A DNA stretch of 32,249 nt from Bacteroidaceae bacterium (lineage in GTDB: Bacteria; Bacteroidota; Bacteroidia; Bacteroidales; Bacteroidaceae): NCBI GenBank assembly GCA_024401095.1, contig JAKSLR010000034.1, positions 1-32,249 of the forward strand, given 5' to 3'. Shown piece after piece: positions 1 through 7,818 of this stretch. The first letter of the stretch is position 1, and each line of letters starts with the position of its first letter. The notes beneath the pieces are model-generated. The model was not told where the DNA came from. It worked only from the letters and a program-made list of their open reading frames with translations, and did no database searches. Both the position numbers and the translations under genes were made by a program.

Positions 1-131
1 AGAAAACCTTCTTTGTCTTGAGTAAACGCTTTGACATTTGGATTGGAAATATGGCTTTGGTATCCCTCCTGTGCTTGCAGGTGTGTAATTTGAAGGATCA
101 GGAAGAAGAAAAATAAAAGTTGTTTCTTCAT
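1..131 (-). CDS. N-terminus of a periplasmic sensor, probably a hybrid two-component system regulator (partial)
   Basis: The gene runs off the left edge; only its first 43 codons are present, starting at the ATG complementary to 129-131. The peptide begins MKKQLLFFFFLILQ, a signal peptide ending near LQAQ. It continues through a segment containing NVKAFTQDKEGF. The QDxxGF block is typical of the first blade of the two-component-regulator propeller (Reg_prop) in Bacteroidetes hybrid two-component sensors, where it usually continues LWIGT. The gene is divergent from a susC/susD pair, the usual position of such a regulator. A -7 element for it lies at 165-172. The kinase, receiver and AraC-type domains are outside the window, so a one-piece hybrid sensor is inferred. 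A sensor with the propeller but no AraC domain is the main alternative. Confidence 0.72.
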   Translation of the reverse strand, partial: MKKQLLFFFFLILQITHLQAQEGYQSHISNPNVKAFTQDKEGF

Positions 132-164
132 AGATTTAGTCGCAATGCTTTTGTTTGAAGTATG

Positions 165-172
165 CAAATGTA
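165..172 (-). promoter_or_regulatory. Putative -7 promoter element of the divergent sensor gene
   Basis: The minus strand reads TACATTTG, an exact match to the Bacteroidetes -7 consensus TAnnTTTG. It lies 34 bp upstream of the sensor ATG. No clear TTTG -33 element is visible at the expected distance. Confidence 0.5.
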
Positions 173-213
173 ATTAAAAAAGCTAAAATAAGGGTTAATT
201 TGAGGGAAAATTG

Positions 214-285
214 TTTAGGAAAACATTTTTGAAGATGTGGAAAAGTGCATTGTTAACTGGAAAATGTAAAAAAAGAACTGGAAAA
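214..285 (+). promoter_or_regulatory. Phased array of four GGAAAA boxes, candidate operator of the susC promoter
   Basis: GGAAAA occurs at 218-223, 239-244, 259-264 and 280-285, with start-to-start spacings of 21, 20 and 21 bp, about two helical turns each. The last two copies extend to an identical AACTGGAAAA (255-264 and 276-285). The final box ends 21 bp before the susC -7 element, so it overlaps the -33 region. AraC-type activators commonly bind direct repeats about 21 bp apart next to the -35 region. A hybrid two-component regulator of that type is probably encoded divergently. The spacing is read directly from the sequence; binding is inferred. Confidence 0.5.
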
Positions 286-306
286 AGGGCTTATATATAA
301 ATAATG

Positions 307-314
307 TAATTTTG
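307..314 (+). promoter_or_regulatory. Putative -7 element of the susC/susD promoter
   Basis: TAATTTTG matches the Bacteroidetes -7 consensus TAnnTTTG and lies 55 bp upstream of the susC ATG, giving an expected leader of roughly 50 nt. No good TTTG -33 box is seen, which fits a promoter that depends on an activator bound at the GGAAAA array. Confidence 0.55.
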
Positions 315-369
315 CACTCGTAAAAATAGCGATTATTATTTATAACCTTAAAAATTAACAAAAACATTT

Positions 370-3300
370 ATGAAGTACTTTGAACTCAAAAAAGTAATGG
401 CGTTAGTGCTGTTCCTTTTTGTAGGTGTGTCATCACTTATGGCACAGGTGAAAGTTACTGGTCAGGTGGTTGACGAAACAGGTGAACCGCTGATTGCAGT
501 AAGTGTACTCGAAAAAGGTACCACAAATGGTACTGTTACCGATTTTGACGGTAACTTCGAAGTTACAGTAAAGTCAGGTGCTATCCTGGAATTCTCTTAT
601 GTAGGTTACCTCACTCAGCAGGTAAAAGCTGAAAAGGGTCCTTTGAAGATCGTTTTGAAAGAAGATGCTCAGTCTTTGGAAGAGCTCGTAGTTGTTGGTT
701 ACGGTGTTCAGAAGAAGTCTTCTTTAACAGGTGCTGTATCTCAGGTTAAGGCTGAAGATATGGAGGCTCGTACCATTACAAATGCAAGTCAGGCTCTTCA
801 GGGTAAGACTGCTGGTGTACAGGTTCTGTCATCTTCTGCTAAGCCAGGTGCAAGTCCTTCTGTACGTATCCGTGGTATCAGTTCTAATGGTGATTCTTCT
901 CCTCTGTATGTAGTTGATGGTCGTATTGCTAGCGATATCGGTGGTATCGATCCTAACGATATTGAGTCAATGGAGGTTTTGAAGGATGGTGCTTCTGCTG
1001 CTATCTATGGTGCTGCTGCAGGTAATGGTGTTGTATTGATTACCACTAAGAAGGGTAAGGGTACAGGTAAAATCACCTATGATTTCCAGTACACTTCTCA
1101 GTCTTTGGGTAAGACTCCAACTGTCATGAATGCTCAGCAGTATAAGGATTATTTCATTGAGGCAGGTGTTCACACTGAGGATCTGTATGCTAAGTATTGG
1201 GATGGTTCAAGCACAGACTGGATTGATGTTGCATTTGAGAATACCTCTATGGTACGTCACAATATGACTTTCTCTGGTGGTAATAACGATGGTTCATTCT
1301 ATTTCTCTCTGTCTCACTTGAATAACGATGGTATGGTTAAGGGTGACCACGATACATACGAGCGTCTTACTGGTATGATCAATGCTTCTTACAAGATTAA
1401 GCCTTGGTTAGAGATTGGTACTAACAACCAGATTGAGCACTACAAAGTTCAGTCAGTATCTGAGGGTTCTGAGTATGGTTCTATGCTGTTGTCTGTTCTT
1501 CAGCTTGACCCTAACACTCGTCCATTCTATTCTATCGATAATTTGCCTGAGCACATGGCTGTTGCTTATGCTGCTCATCCAAATATGTTGGGTGATGGTA
1601 AGGGTAACCTTTATGGTATCTCTCCATTTACTGGTAATGCCGAGGCTCATCATCCATTGGCAGACCGTGATAACTCATTCTCTAAGAACCGTGGTTTCAA
1701 CATCAATGGTTCTACCTATGCAAACTTCACTCCTATCAAGGGTTTGACTCTCACTTCACGTTTGAGCTACCGTTTGACTTCTGGTTCTAGCTATGGTGTT
1801 TCTTACGATTATTATTATCATGGTACTGCTAAGTCAAACTACGTACAGGTAAATGCAGGTGATAACAACTCTGTTTACTACCAGTGGGAAAACTTCGCAA
1901 ACTACATGAAGAGCTTTGGTAAGCACAACGCATCTATCATGTTGGGTACTTCTTATAGCCAGAACCGCTCATTTGGTGTAAGTGGTAACAAGAGAGGTGA
2001 TGACACTGACCTTGGTTTCCAGCAGCGTGATCCTTTGTTCTACTACTTTGCATACGCTAATTCTTCTGCTACTAAGGATATCAGCGGTGGTGAGCCTAAC
2101 TACTCTCGTAAGTTAGCATATTTCGGTCGTTTGTCTTGGGATTATGAAGGTAAGTACATGGCTCAGTTCAATATGCGTGCCGATGCTGCCGACCTTTCTG
2201 TCTTGCCTATGGAAAAGCGTTGGGGTTACTTCCCAGGTGCATCTTTGGGTTGGGTTATTTCTAACGAAGGTTTCATGGAGAATACCCGTGACTGGTTGTC
2301 ACACTTGAAGTTGCGTGCTTCTTGGGGTCAGAACGGTTCTGTTTCTGGTCTGGGTGGCTACCGTTGGAACGTTTCTGTTGGTTCTACTGGTTCTTTGGCA
2401 ATCGGTGACAACAACAACTTCTCTTACACTACTGGTTATGCTCCATCTTCTACCGGTAACAACCAGTTGAAGTGGGAGACTTCTGAGCAGACTAACTTTG
2501 GTATCGATGCTCGTTTCTTGAATAACCGTTTGACTTTGACTGCAGATTACTTCAATAAGGAGACTAAGGACTTGATCGTATCAGGTATTAAGGCTTCTAC
2601 TGTTGTTGGTAACACCTTCTCTCCAGTAAACGCAGGTAACATCACCAATAAGGGTGTTGAACTTGAGTTGGGTTGGCAGGATCGCAAGGGTGACTTCTCA
2701 TATGGTATCCGCGGTAACATTGCTACTCTGAAGAATAAGGTAACTTATATCCACGAGTCTCTGTCAGCTATCGATGGTGCTACTCTGGTAACTTACGGTG
2801 CAATCACTCGTTTCGAGGTTGGTAAGCCAGCTTGGTATTTCTATGGTTACAAGTACACAGGTGTAGATAAGAATACTGGTGAGCCTATGTTTGAGGATGT
2901 TAACGGTGACGGTCAGGTTAATGATAACGATAAGACTGAGATTGGTAAGGGTATTGCAGATATGACTTACGGTTTGACTTTGACTGCAGGCTGGAAGGGT
3001 CTTGACTTGATTGTCTTCGGTACAGGTTCTGTAGGTGCAGACATCTACTTCGGTGCAAACCGTGTTGACTACAACTTGAATAAGTTGACTTACTTCACTG
3101 AGGATCGTTGGTCAGCAAAGAATCCTAATGGTTCTATGCCACGTGCTAATGCTACTGACTATACCAAGTTCATGACTTCATCTGGTTCTGTATTCGATGG
3201 TTCTTACTTCAAGATCAAGCAGATTCAGTTGGGTTATACACTGCCTAAGAGCCTTACCAAGAAGGTTGCTATTGAAAATATGCGTGTCTACGGTTCTTTG

Positions 3301-3435
3301 GAAGACTTCTTCACCTTTACTAACTACATTGGTTTCGACCCAGAAGTTACAGGTGTTGGTTCATCTCTGGGTGTTGATAAGGGTTCTTATCCTAACTCAA
3401 AGAAGGTTGTACTTGGTTTGAGCGTTACATTCTAA
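370..3435 (+). CDS. SusC/RagA-family TonB-dependent outer-membrane transporter
   Basis: This 1021-aa protein imports oligosaccharides across the outer membrane using TonB energy, working with the SusD-like lipoprotein encoded 24 bp downstream. A signal peptide ends near MAQ (residues 24-26). A carboxypeptidase-regulatory-like domain spans about 28-100, and a TonB box LEELVVVGYG lies at 104-112. The plug domain spans about 113-228, with the SVRIRGI and PLYVVDG motifs. The barrel runs to the C-terminus and ends in VTF. A Ca-binding-like DVNGDGQVND loop sits inside the barrel, as in many SusC proteins. Length is normal for the family. Glycine is encoded almost only by GGT, which fits high expression. 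Control by the divergent sensor through the 214-285 repeats is likely. The glycan cannot be read from this protein alone. Confidence 0.96.
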   Translation: MKYFELKKVMALVLFLFVGVSSLMAQVKVTGQVVDETGEPLIAVSVLEKGTTNGTVTDFDGNFEVTVKSGAILEFSYVGYLTQQVKAEKGPLKIVLKEDAQSLEELVVVGYGVQKKSSLTGAVSQVKAEDMEARTITNASQALQGKTAGVQVLSSSAKPGASPSVRIRGISSNGDSSPLYVVDGRIASDIGGIDPNDIESMEVLKDGASAAIYGAAAGNGVVLITTKKGKGTGKITYDFQYTSQSLGKTPTVMNAQQYKDYFIEAGVHTEDLYAKYWDGSSTDWIDVAFENTSMVRHNMTFSGGNNDGSFYFSLSHLNNDGMVKGDHDTYERLTGMINASYKIKPWLEIGTNNQIEHYKVQSVSEGSEYGSMLLSVLQLDPNTRPFYSIDNLPEHMAVAYAAHPNMLGDGKGNLYGISPFTGNAEAHHPLADRDNSFSKNRGFNINGSTYANFTPIKGLTLTSRLSYRLTSGSSYGVSYDYYYHGTAKSNYVQVNAGDNNSVYYQWENFANYMKSFGKHNASIMLGTSYSQNRSFGVSGNKRGDDTDLGFQQRDPLFYYFAYANSSATKDISGGEPNYSRKLAYFGRLSWDYEGKYMAQFNMRADAADLSVLPMEKRWGYFPGASLGWVISNEGFMENTRDWLSHLKLRASWGQNGSVSGLGGYRWNVSVGSTGSLAIGDNNNFSYTTGYAPSSTGNNQLKWETSEQTNFGIDARFLNNRLTLTADYFNKETKDLIVSGIKASTVVGNTFSPVNAGNITNKGVELELGWQDRKGDFSYGIRGNIATLKNKVTYIHESLSAIDGATLVTYGAITRFEVGKPAWYFYGYKYTGVDKNTGEPMFEDVNGDGQVNDNDKTEIGKGIADMTYGLTLTAGWKGLDLIVFGTGSVGADIYFGANRVDYNLNKLTYFTEDRWSAKNPNGSMPRANATDYTKFMTSSGSVFDGSYFKIKQIQLGYTLPKSLTKKVAIENMRVYGSLEDFFTFTNYIGFDPEVTGVGSSLGVDKGSYPNSKKVVLGLSVTF

Positions 3436-3459
3436 TCTATAACTTTAAAAGATAAATTT

Positions 3460-5010
3460 ATGAAATCTAATAAATATTTAATGTTATTGCTGGGTGGCGC
3501 TTTCATGTTGGGTACCACTTCTTGCGAAGACAGATTGGACATCCCTCAGAAAGGTGTTCTTGACTATAACACATATTATCAGACCGATGAACAGGCTGAG
3601 GCTGCAGCTGATGCACTGTATATCCAGCTGAAGAATACCTATTATAATTATACCATGCTGAAGAACACCATGTCAGACGACGTCTGGGCAGGTGGCGGTG
3701 GCCGTAACGATAACGCTGAGCTGGAAGGCTGTAATGAGTTCTCTTTCGGTTCTGACCAGAGTTTCGTTGGTGGTGTTTGGGAGAGCTACTACCAGATTAT
3801 CTACAAGGCAAACGTAATCATGGGTCATGTTACTCCTGATACTCCAGCAAAGGAGAAGGCCATTGCAGAAGCTAAGTTCTTCCGTGCATTTGCTTATTTT
3901 GACTTGGTTTCAATGTGGGGTGATGTGCCTAAGGTAGATCACGAGTTAGGTCCAGATGAGTATCAGATTGCTCGCTCTCCAAAGGCAGAAATCTATGCAT
4001 TGATCGAGCAGGATTTGACAGAGGCTATTGCATCTGGTAAGTTGGAAGAAAAAAGCAGTGTAAATGACAAGAACACTTGGAGAGTAACCAAACAGTTGGC
4101 TCAGGCTATTTTGGGTAAGGCTCTGTTGTGGCAGGGTAAGAATGCAGAGGCAGCAAAGGCTTTCGCTGAAGTTATTAATAGCGGTAAGTATGAGTTGTTC
4201 CAGGGTGGTTATGATCAGATGCTGATGGCAGAGAATGATTATAACTGTGAAAGTATGTTGGAAAGCAACCGTATCTTGGATATGTCTAACGCATTTGCAG
4301 AGTTCGGTTTCTATAACGTAATGAATCACTGGCGTACTGATAAGATGAATTCTTCTAGCATGCCTGCTCTGGGTATTCAGGAAACTGGTTGGGGTTTCTG
4401 CGTTCCACAGGGTGCTTTGTACGATGCTTTCGTTGCAGAAGAGGGTGTTGACGGTTACCGTTTGAATGGTACCTTTAAGACTACCAAGCAGATGAATGAT
4501 ATGGGCTTCTATGTAGTTACTTCTCTGGTAAACGAGGGTGTTTGGATGTGGAAGCGCCGTTTCACTTATGCTGAGAGTGCGATGTCATTCTGGATTTCTT
4601 ACGCTAACTTCCGTTGGATGCGTTATGCTGAGGTTCTGTTGCTTGCTGCTGAGGCTAACTTAGCTGCTGGTAACCAGGCTGAAGCAGATAGATGTTTGAA
4701 CCTGGTACGTGAACGTGCAAAATTGCCTCATAAGACTGCAACTTTGGATGCAATCAAATTGGAGAAGCGTTTGGAACTCTGCTGCGAGTACACTCGTTTC
4801 CAGGATTTGTTACGTTGGGGTGAAGGCGAGAAGTACATGGCAAATCAGGGTGCATATACTCCTATCCTGTATGCTGATGGTACTATCGAGAAGAAAGTGT
4901 TCAACACTGACCCTTCACGTTATGGTTTCAAGACTAAGCACAATCTGCTTCCTATTCCTGCAAAGGAAATTCGTTTGAATCCTAATATGGAGCAGAATCC
5001 AGGTTGGTAA
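3460..5010 (+). CDS. SusD/RagB-family surface glycan-binding lipoprotein
   Basis: This 516-aa protein is the lid of the SusCD complex and binds glycan at the cell surface. It starts MKSNKYLMLLLGG and has a lipoprotein signal ending TTSC, so the mature protein begins at Cys22. The EDRLD that follows resembles the acidic surface-export signal of Bacteroidetes lipoproteins. The N-terminal SusD fold is recognised by YQTDEQAEAAADALY, the TPR-like helices by AKFFRAFAYFDLV and RWMRYAEVLLLAAEA, and the C-terminus by LLPIPAKEIRLNPNMEQNPGW-type residues. Length is normal. It follows susC after 24 bp and is surely cotranscribed. A strong hairpin follows the stop codon. Confidence 0.95.
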   Translation: MKSNKYLMLLLGGAFMLGTTSCEDRLDIPQKGVLDYNTYYQTDEQAEAAADALYIQLKNTYYNYTMLKNTMSDDVWAGGGGRNDNAELEGCNEFSFGSDQSFVGGVWESYYQIIYKANVIMGHVTPDTPAKEKAIAEAKFFRAFAYFDLVSMWGDVPKVDHELGPDEYQIARSPKAEIYALIEQDLTEAIASGKLEEKSSVNDKNTWRVTKQLAQAILGKALLWQGKNAEAAKAFAEVINSGKYELFQGGYDQMLMAENDYNCESMLESNRILDMSNAFAEFGFYNVMNHWRTDKMNSSSMPALGIQETGWGFCVPQGALYDAFVAEEGVDGYRLNGTFKTTKQMNDMGFYVVTSLVNEGVWMWKRRFTYAESAMSFWISYANFRWMRYAEVLLLAAEANLAAGNQAEADRCLNLVRERAKLPHKTATLDAIKLEKRLELCCEYTRFQDLLRWGEGEKYMANQGAYTPILYADGTIEKKVFNTDPSRYGFKTKHNLLPIPAKEIRLNPNMEQNPGW

Positions 5011-5034
5011 TCTGTATTACAGAATAATTTGATA

Positions 5035-5080
5035 AGGTTGGCCTGAGCTTATTCAAAAGCTTGGTGGGCTCAGGCCACCT
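5035..5080 (+). terminator. Strong stem-loop after susD (terminator, attenuator or mRNA stabiliser)
   Basis: TGGCCTGAGC at 5039-5048 pairs perfectly with GCTCAGGCCA at 5068-5077. Three more outer pairs (5035-5037 with 5078-5080) form across one bulged T. The loop is 19 nt and contains AAGCTT. No long T-run follows, only a T-rich stretch, so it is not a textbook intrinsic terminator. Its position between susD and the downstream enzyme genes suggests partial termination or 3'-end protection of the abundant susCD message. Confidence 0.6.
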
Positions 5081-5394
5081 AATTTCTGAAATTATTTAGC
5101 ACATTGTTATGATTTAAACAATTGGGTAAAACTTCTTTTCGTCTGAAAGCCCCTAATATAAAAAGATATTAAGGTCATTCAGGTCGAGTGTTCAGTTAGT
5201 TTTATTTACTTGTTTGAATGTGTAATAATGAATATATAATAATGATGAAATAAAGTTAGAAACTGTAATTAATGGTAAAAATAGATTTCTCTTGAAACAA
5301 AATCCGATAAAAGAATTGAGGTTTTAGGTTTAATAGTTAATAGTGAAAATAGGTTTTAAGATACGGTAATTAGTGCGTTTTCAGGATAATTTTA
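5081..5394. other. AT-rich intergenic region without a gene
   Basis: This is the middle part of the 423-bp gap between susD and the GH3 gene. No plausible coding frame or RNA gene was found. It begins with the small palindrome AATTTCTGAAATT (5081-5093). It contains the similar phrases TGGTAAAAA and AGTGAAAATAGG but no GGAAAA array like the one before susC. Confidence 0.5.
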
Positions 5395-5402
5395 TATATT
5401 TG
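5395..5402 (+). promoter_or_regulatory. Putative -7 element for the GH3/esterase pair
   Basis: TATATTTG fits TAnnTTTG and lies 31 bp upstream of the GH3 ATG. Together with the large gap and the hairpin after susD it suggests that the enzyme genes have their own promoter. A -33 box is not obvious; there is only TTTT at 5378-5381. Confidence 0.5.
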
Positions 5403-5433
5403 TAGCAAATCTTTAAAACCTAATTAATAAAAC

Positions 5434-7800
5434 ATGAAAAAAGTTATTTTAAGTGTTGTTGCAGCTTTGGCGCTTTCTGCTCCTGCATCTGCACAAGTAA
5501 AACTTACAGCTCATAATATTGACGAGGTTGTCAAGGCTATGACTGTTGAAGAGAAAGTGGACATTCTCATTGGCTGTGGCCAGTCAATGGGTGGTGAAGT
5601 TAAATTCCCAGGAACTGCAGGTAGAACCCGTGATATCCCTCGTTTGGGTATTCCTTCTGCATACATGGCAGATGGTCCTCACCGTTTGGCAATGAGTCCA
5701 ACACGCGCTTGGGACCACAAGCGTTATGATACAACAGAATTACCTAGTGAGACTAACGTAGCTGCCTCTTTTGATTTGGAATTGGCAAAAAAGGCCGGCG
5801 AGGTAATTGGTGCTGAAGTACGTGACTATGGTATGGATATTCTTTTGGCTCCAGGTGCAAACTTGCATCGTACAGCTTTAGGTGGTCGTAACCATGAGTA
5901 CTATAGTGAGGATCCTGTATTGGCTGGTTTTATTGCTGGTGCATACATCAATGGTGTTCAAAGCCAGGGTGTAGGTGCTTGTTTGAAGCATTTTGCTTTC
6001 AATAGCCAAGAGACCAATCGTAACAACAACGACTCTCGTCTTTCTCAACGTGCTGTACGTGAGTTGTATCTGAAGAATTTTGAGATTGCCGTCAAGACTG
6101 GTAATCCTTGGACAATCATGACTGCATATAACCGTGCTCAGGGTAAGTATACCTGTGAGAATCGCGAACTGACTGAAACTGTATTGCGCGGTGAATGGGG
6201 TTGGGACGGTTTGGTTATGACCGACTGGAACGCTGGAAAAGATGCTGTAGCAAGCATTCAGGCAGGTAATGATATGATTCAGCCAGGTCAGGCACGCCAG
6301 CGTGAGGCTATTTTGGCTGCTGCTAAAGACGGTTCTTTGGATATGAAATTATTGGATTTGAGTGTAAAGCGTACACTGGAATTGGTTGTTAAGAGTCATA
6401 CTTTCGCTGGTTATAAGTGGGCTAATGAAACTGATTTGAAGGGACACTCTAAGGTTGTTCGTGAGATTGCTACTGAGACAATGGTGTTGCTCAAGAACCA
6501 GGGTGATGCACTTCCTATGAAGGGTATCAAGCAGGTAGCTCTCTATGGCTGCACAAGCTACGACTTGGTTCCTGCTGGTATGGGCTTTGGTTCAACTGGT
6601 CATGGTTACTATATTGTCAGCCTTCCAGAAGGTTTGCGTAATGTAGGCATCGGTTTCGACACCAAGTTGGCAGCAACTTATACTAAGCACATTGCTGATG
6701 AGAACAAGAAAAACTATCCAAACGGTTTGCCTCCATTCAGCATCACAGCTCCTCTTCGTGCAGGCGAATTAGTTCCAGACGCTGCAACATTGGCAGAAAA
6801 CGTAAAGAGCAATGATATCGCAATTATTACATTGGGCCGTACTACTGGTGAGGGTGCTGACCGTAAGCGTGAGCACTTCTTCCTGACTGATGCTGAGAAG
6901 CAGATGATAGAGTCTGTGTCTAAGGCTTATCATGCAGCAGGAAAGAAGGTAGTTGCTATTTTGAATGTATGTAGCCCTATTGAGACTGCTGCAATTACAG
7001 AAAATTGCGATGCTATTCTTTGTGCATTCCAGCCTGGTTGTGAAACTGGTAACTCTTTGGCAGATGTATTGACTGGTAAGGTTAATCCAAGTGGTAAGCT
7101 TCCTATGACTTGGGAGGTTGCTTATGGTGATGCTCCAGCAGACGAGAATTTCCCTGCTGATTATGTATTTGATATGAGCTCATTCCAGCGTGCATATTCT
7201 GGCGGTGGTAGTGCAAAGGATGCTGCTGAGCGTGCACAGCGTCAGGCAGAGCCAGAATTGAAGAAGCTGGTAGATTATACTGAATATGAAGAAGGTATTT
7301 ACATGGGTTACCGTTATTTCGATACCTTCAAGAAGGCTGTAGCTTACCCATTTGGTTTTGGTTTGAGCTATACAACTTTTGATTATGCTGTAGAGTCAGT
7401 TGATATGGGTGCTGAGGCTTGCGAAATGAAGGTAAAAGTTACTAATTCAGGTAAGGTTCCAGGTCGTAACGTTGTTCAGCTGTACATTGCAGCTCCTAAG
7501 GGTACTATGGACAAGCCATCAAAGGAGTTAAAGGCATTTGCAAAGACTAAGAGTTTGGCTCCAGGTGAGAGCACAGTAGTAACTTTGAAATGGAATGTAA
7601 TGGATATGGCTTCTTTCAACGAGAAGGCATCTGCATGGGAATTGGCAAAGGGTACTTATCAGCTCCTGGTATCAGAAAGCTCTGCAGAGGTTAAGCAGAC
7701 TGCTACTCTTACAGTTAAGGCTAAGAAACTTCAGAAGGTTAACAATGTATTGGCTCCAGTAGTGAAGATTAACACTCACCCAATGGTAGCTCGCAAATAA
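5434..7800 (+). CDS. Exported glycoside hydrolase family 3 enzyme (beta-glucosidase/beta-xylosidase type)
   Basis: This 788-aa retaining beta-glycosidase removes terminal sugars from the non-reducing ends of beta-linked oligosaccharides, probably in the periplasm. A signal peptide ends at SAQ (residues 19-21). The GH3 barrel spans about 35-320, with KHF (185-187) in the substrate-binding block and the nucleophile Asp264 in VMTDWNAG. The alpha/beta sandwich domain follows at about 345-600, with likely acid/base Glu473 in TGEGADR. A fibronectin-III-like domain spans about 645-765. No PA14 insertion is seen. The GFGLSY motif (about 645) is typical of bacterial beta-glucosidases of this group. 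The esterase gene follows after 18 bp. GH3 covers beta-glucosidase, beta-xylosidase and others, and the sequence does not settle which. Confidence 0.93.
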   Translation: MKKVILSVVAALALSAPASAQVKLTAHNIDEVVKAMTVEEKVDILIGCGQSMGGEVKFPGTAGRTRDIPRLGIPSAYMADGPHRLAMSPTRAWDHKRYDTTELPSETNVAASFDLELAKKAGEVIGAEVRDYGMDILLAPGANLHRTALGGRNHEYYSEDPVLAGFIAGAYINGVQSQGVGACLKHFAFNSQETNRNNNDSRLSQRAVRELYLKNFEIAVKTGNPWTIMTAYNRAQGKYTCENRELTETVLRGEWGWDGLVMTDWNAGKDAVASIQAGNDMIQPGQARQREAILAAAKDGSLDMKLLDLSVKRTLELVVKSHTFAGYKWANETDLKGHSKVVREIATETMVLLKNQGDALPMKGIKQVALYGCTSYDLVPAGMGFGSTGHGYYIVSLPEGLRNVGIGFDTKLAATYTKHIADENKKNYPNGLPPFSITAPLRAGELVPDAATLAENVKSNDIAIITLGRTTGEGADRKREHFFLTDAEKQMIESVSKAYHAAGKKVVAILNVCSPIETAAITENCDAILCAFQPGCETGNSLADVLTGKVNPSGKLPMTWEVAYGDAPADENFPADYVFDMSSFQRAYSGGGSAKDAAERAQRQAEPELKKLVDYTEYEEGIYMGYRYFDTFKKAVAYPFGFGLSYTTFDYAVESVDMGAEACEMKVKVTNSGKVPGRNVVQLYIAAPKGTMDKPSKELKAFAKTKSLAPGESTVVTLKWNVMDMASFNEKASAWELAKGTYQLLVSESSAEVKQTATLTVKAKKLQKVNNVLAPVVKINTHPMVARK

Positions 7801-7818
7801 GATTTAAATTTTGACTCT

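Noticed and set aside
3946..4329. 127-codon open frame opposite susD
   Set aside because: It lies inside susD on the other strand with no signal, promoter or recognisable motif.
5081..5093. AATTTCTGAAATT palindrome as an operator
   Set aside because: A 6-bp arm palindrome in AT-rich DNA is expected by chance, and it is not repeated near other promoters of the locus.
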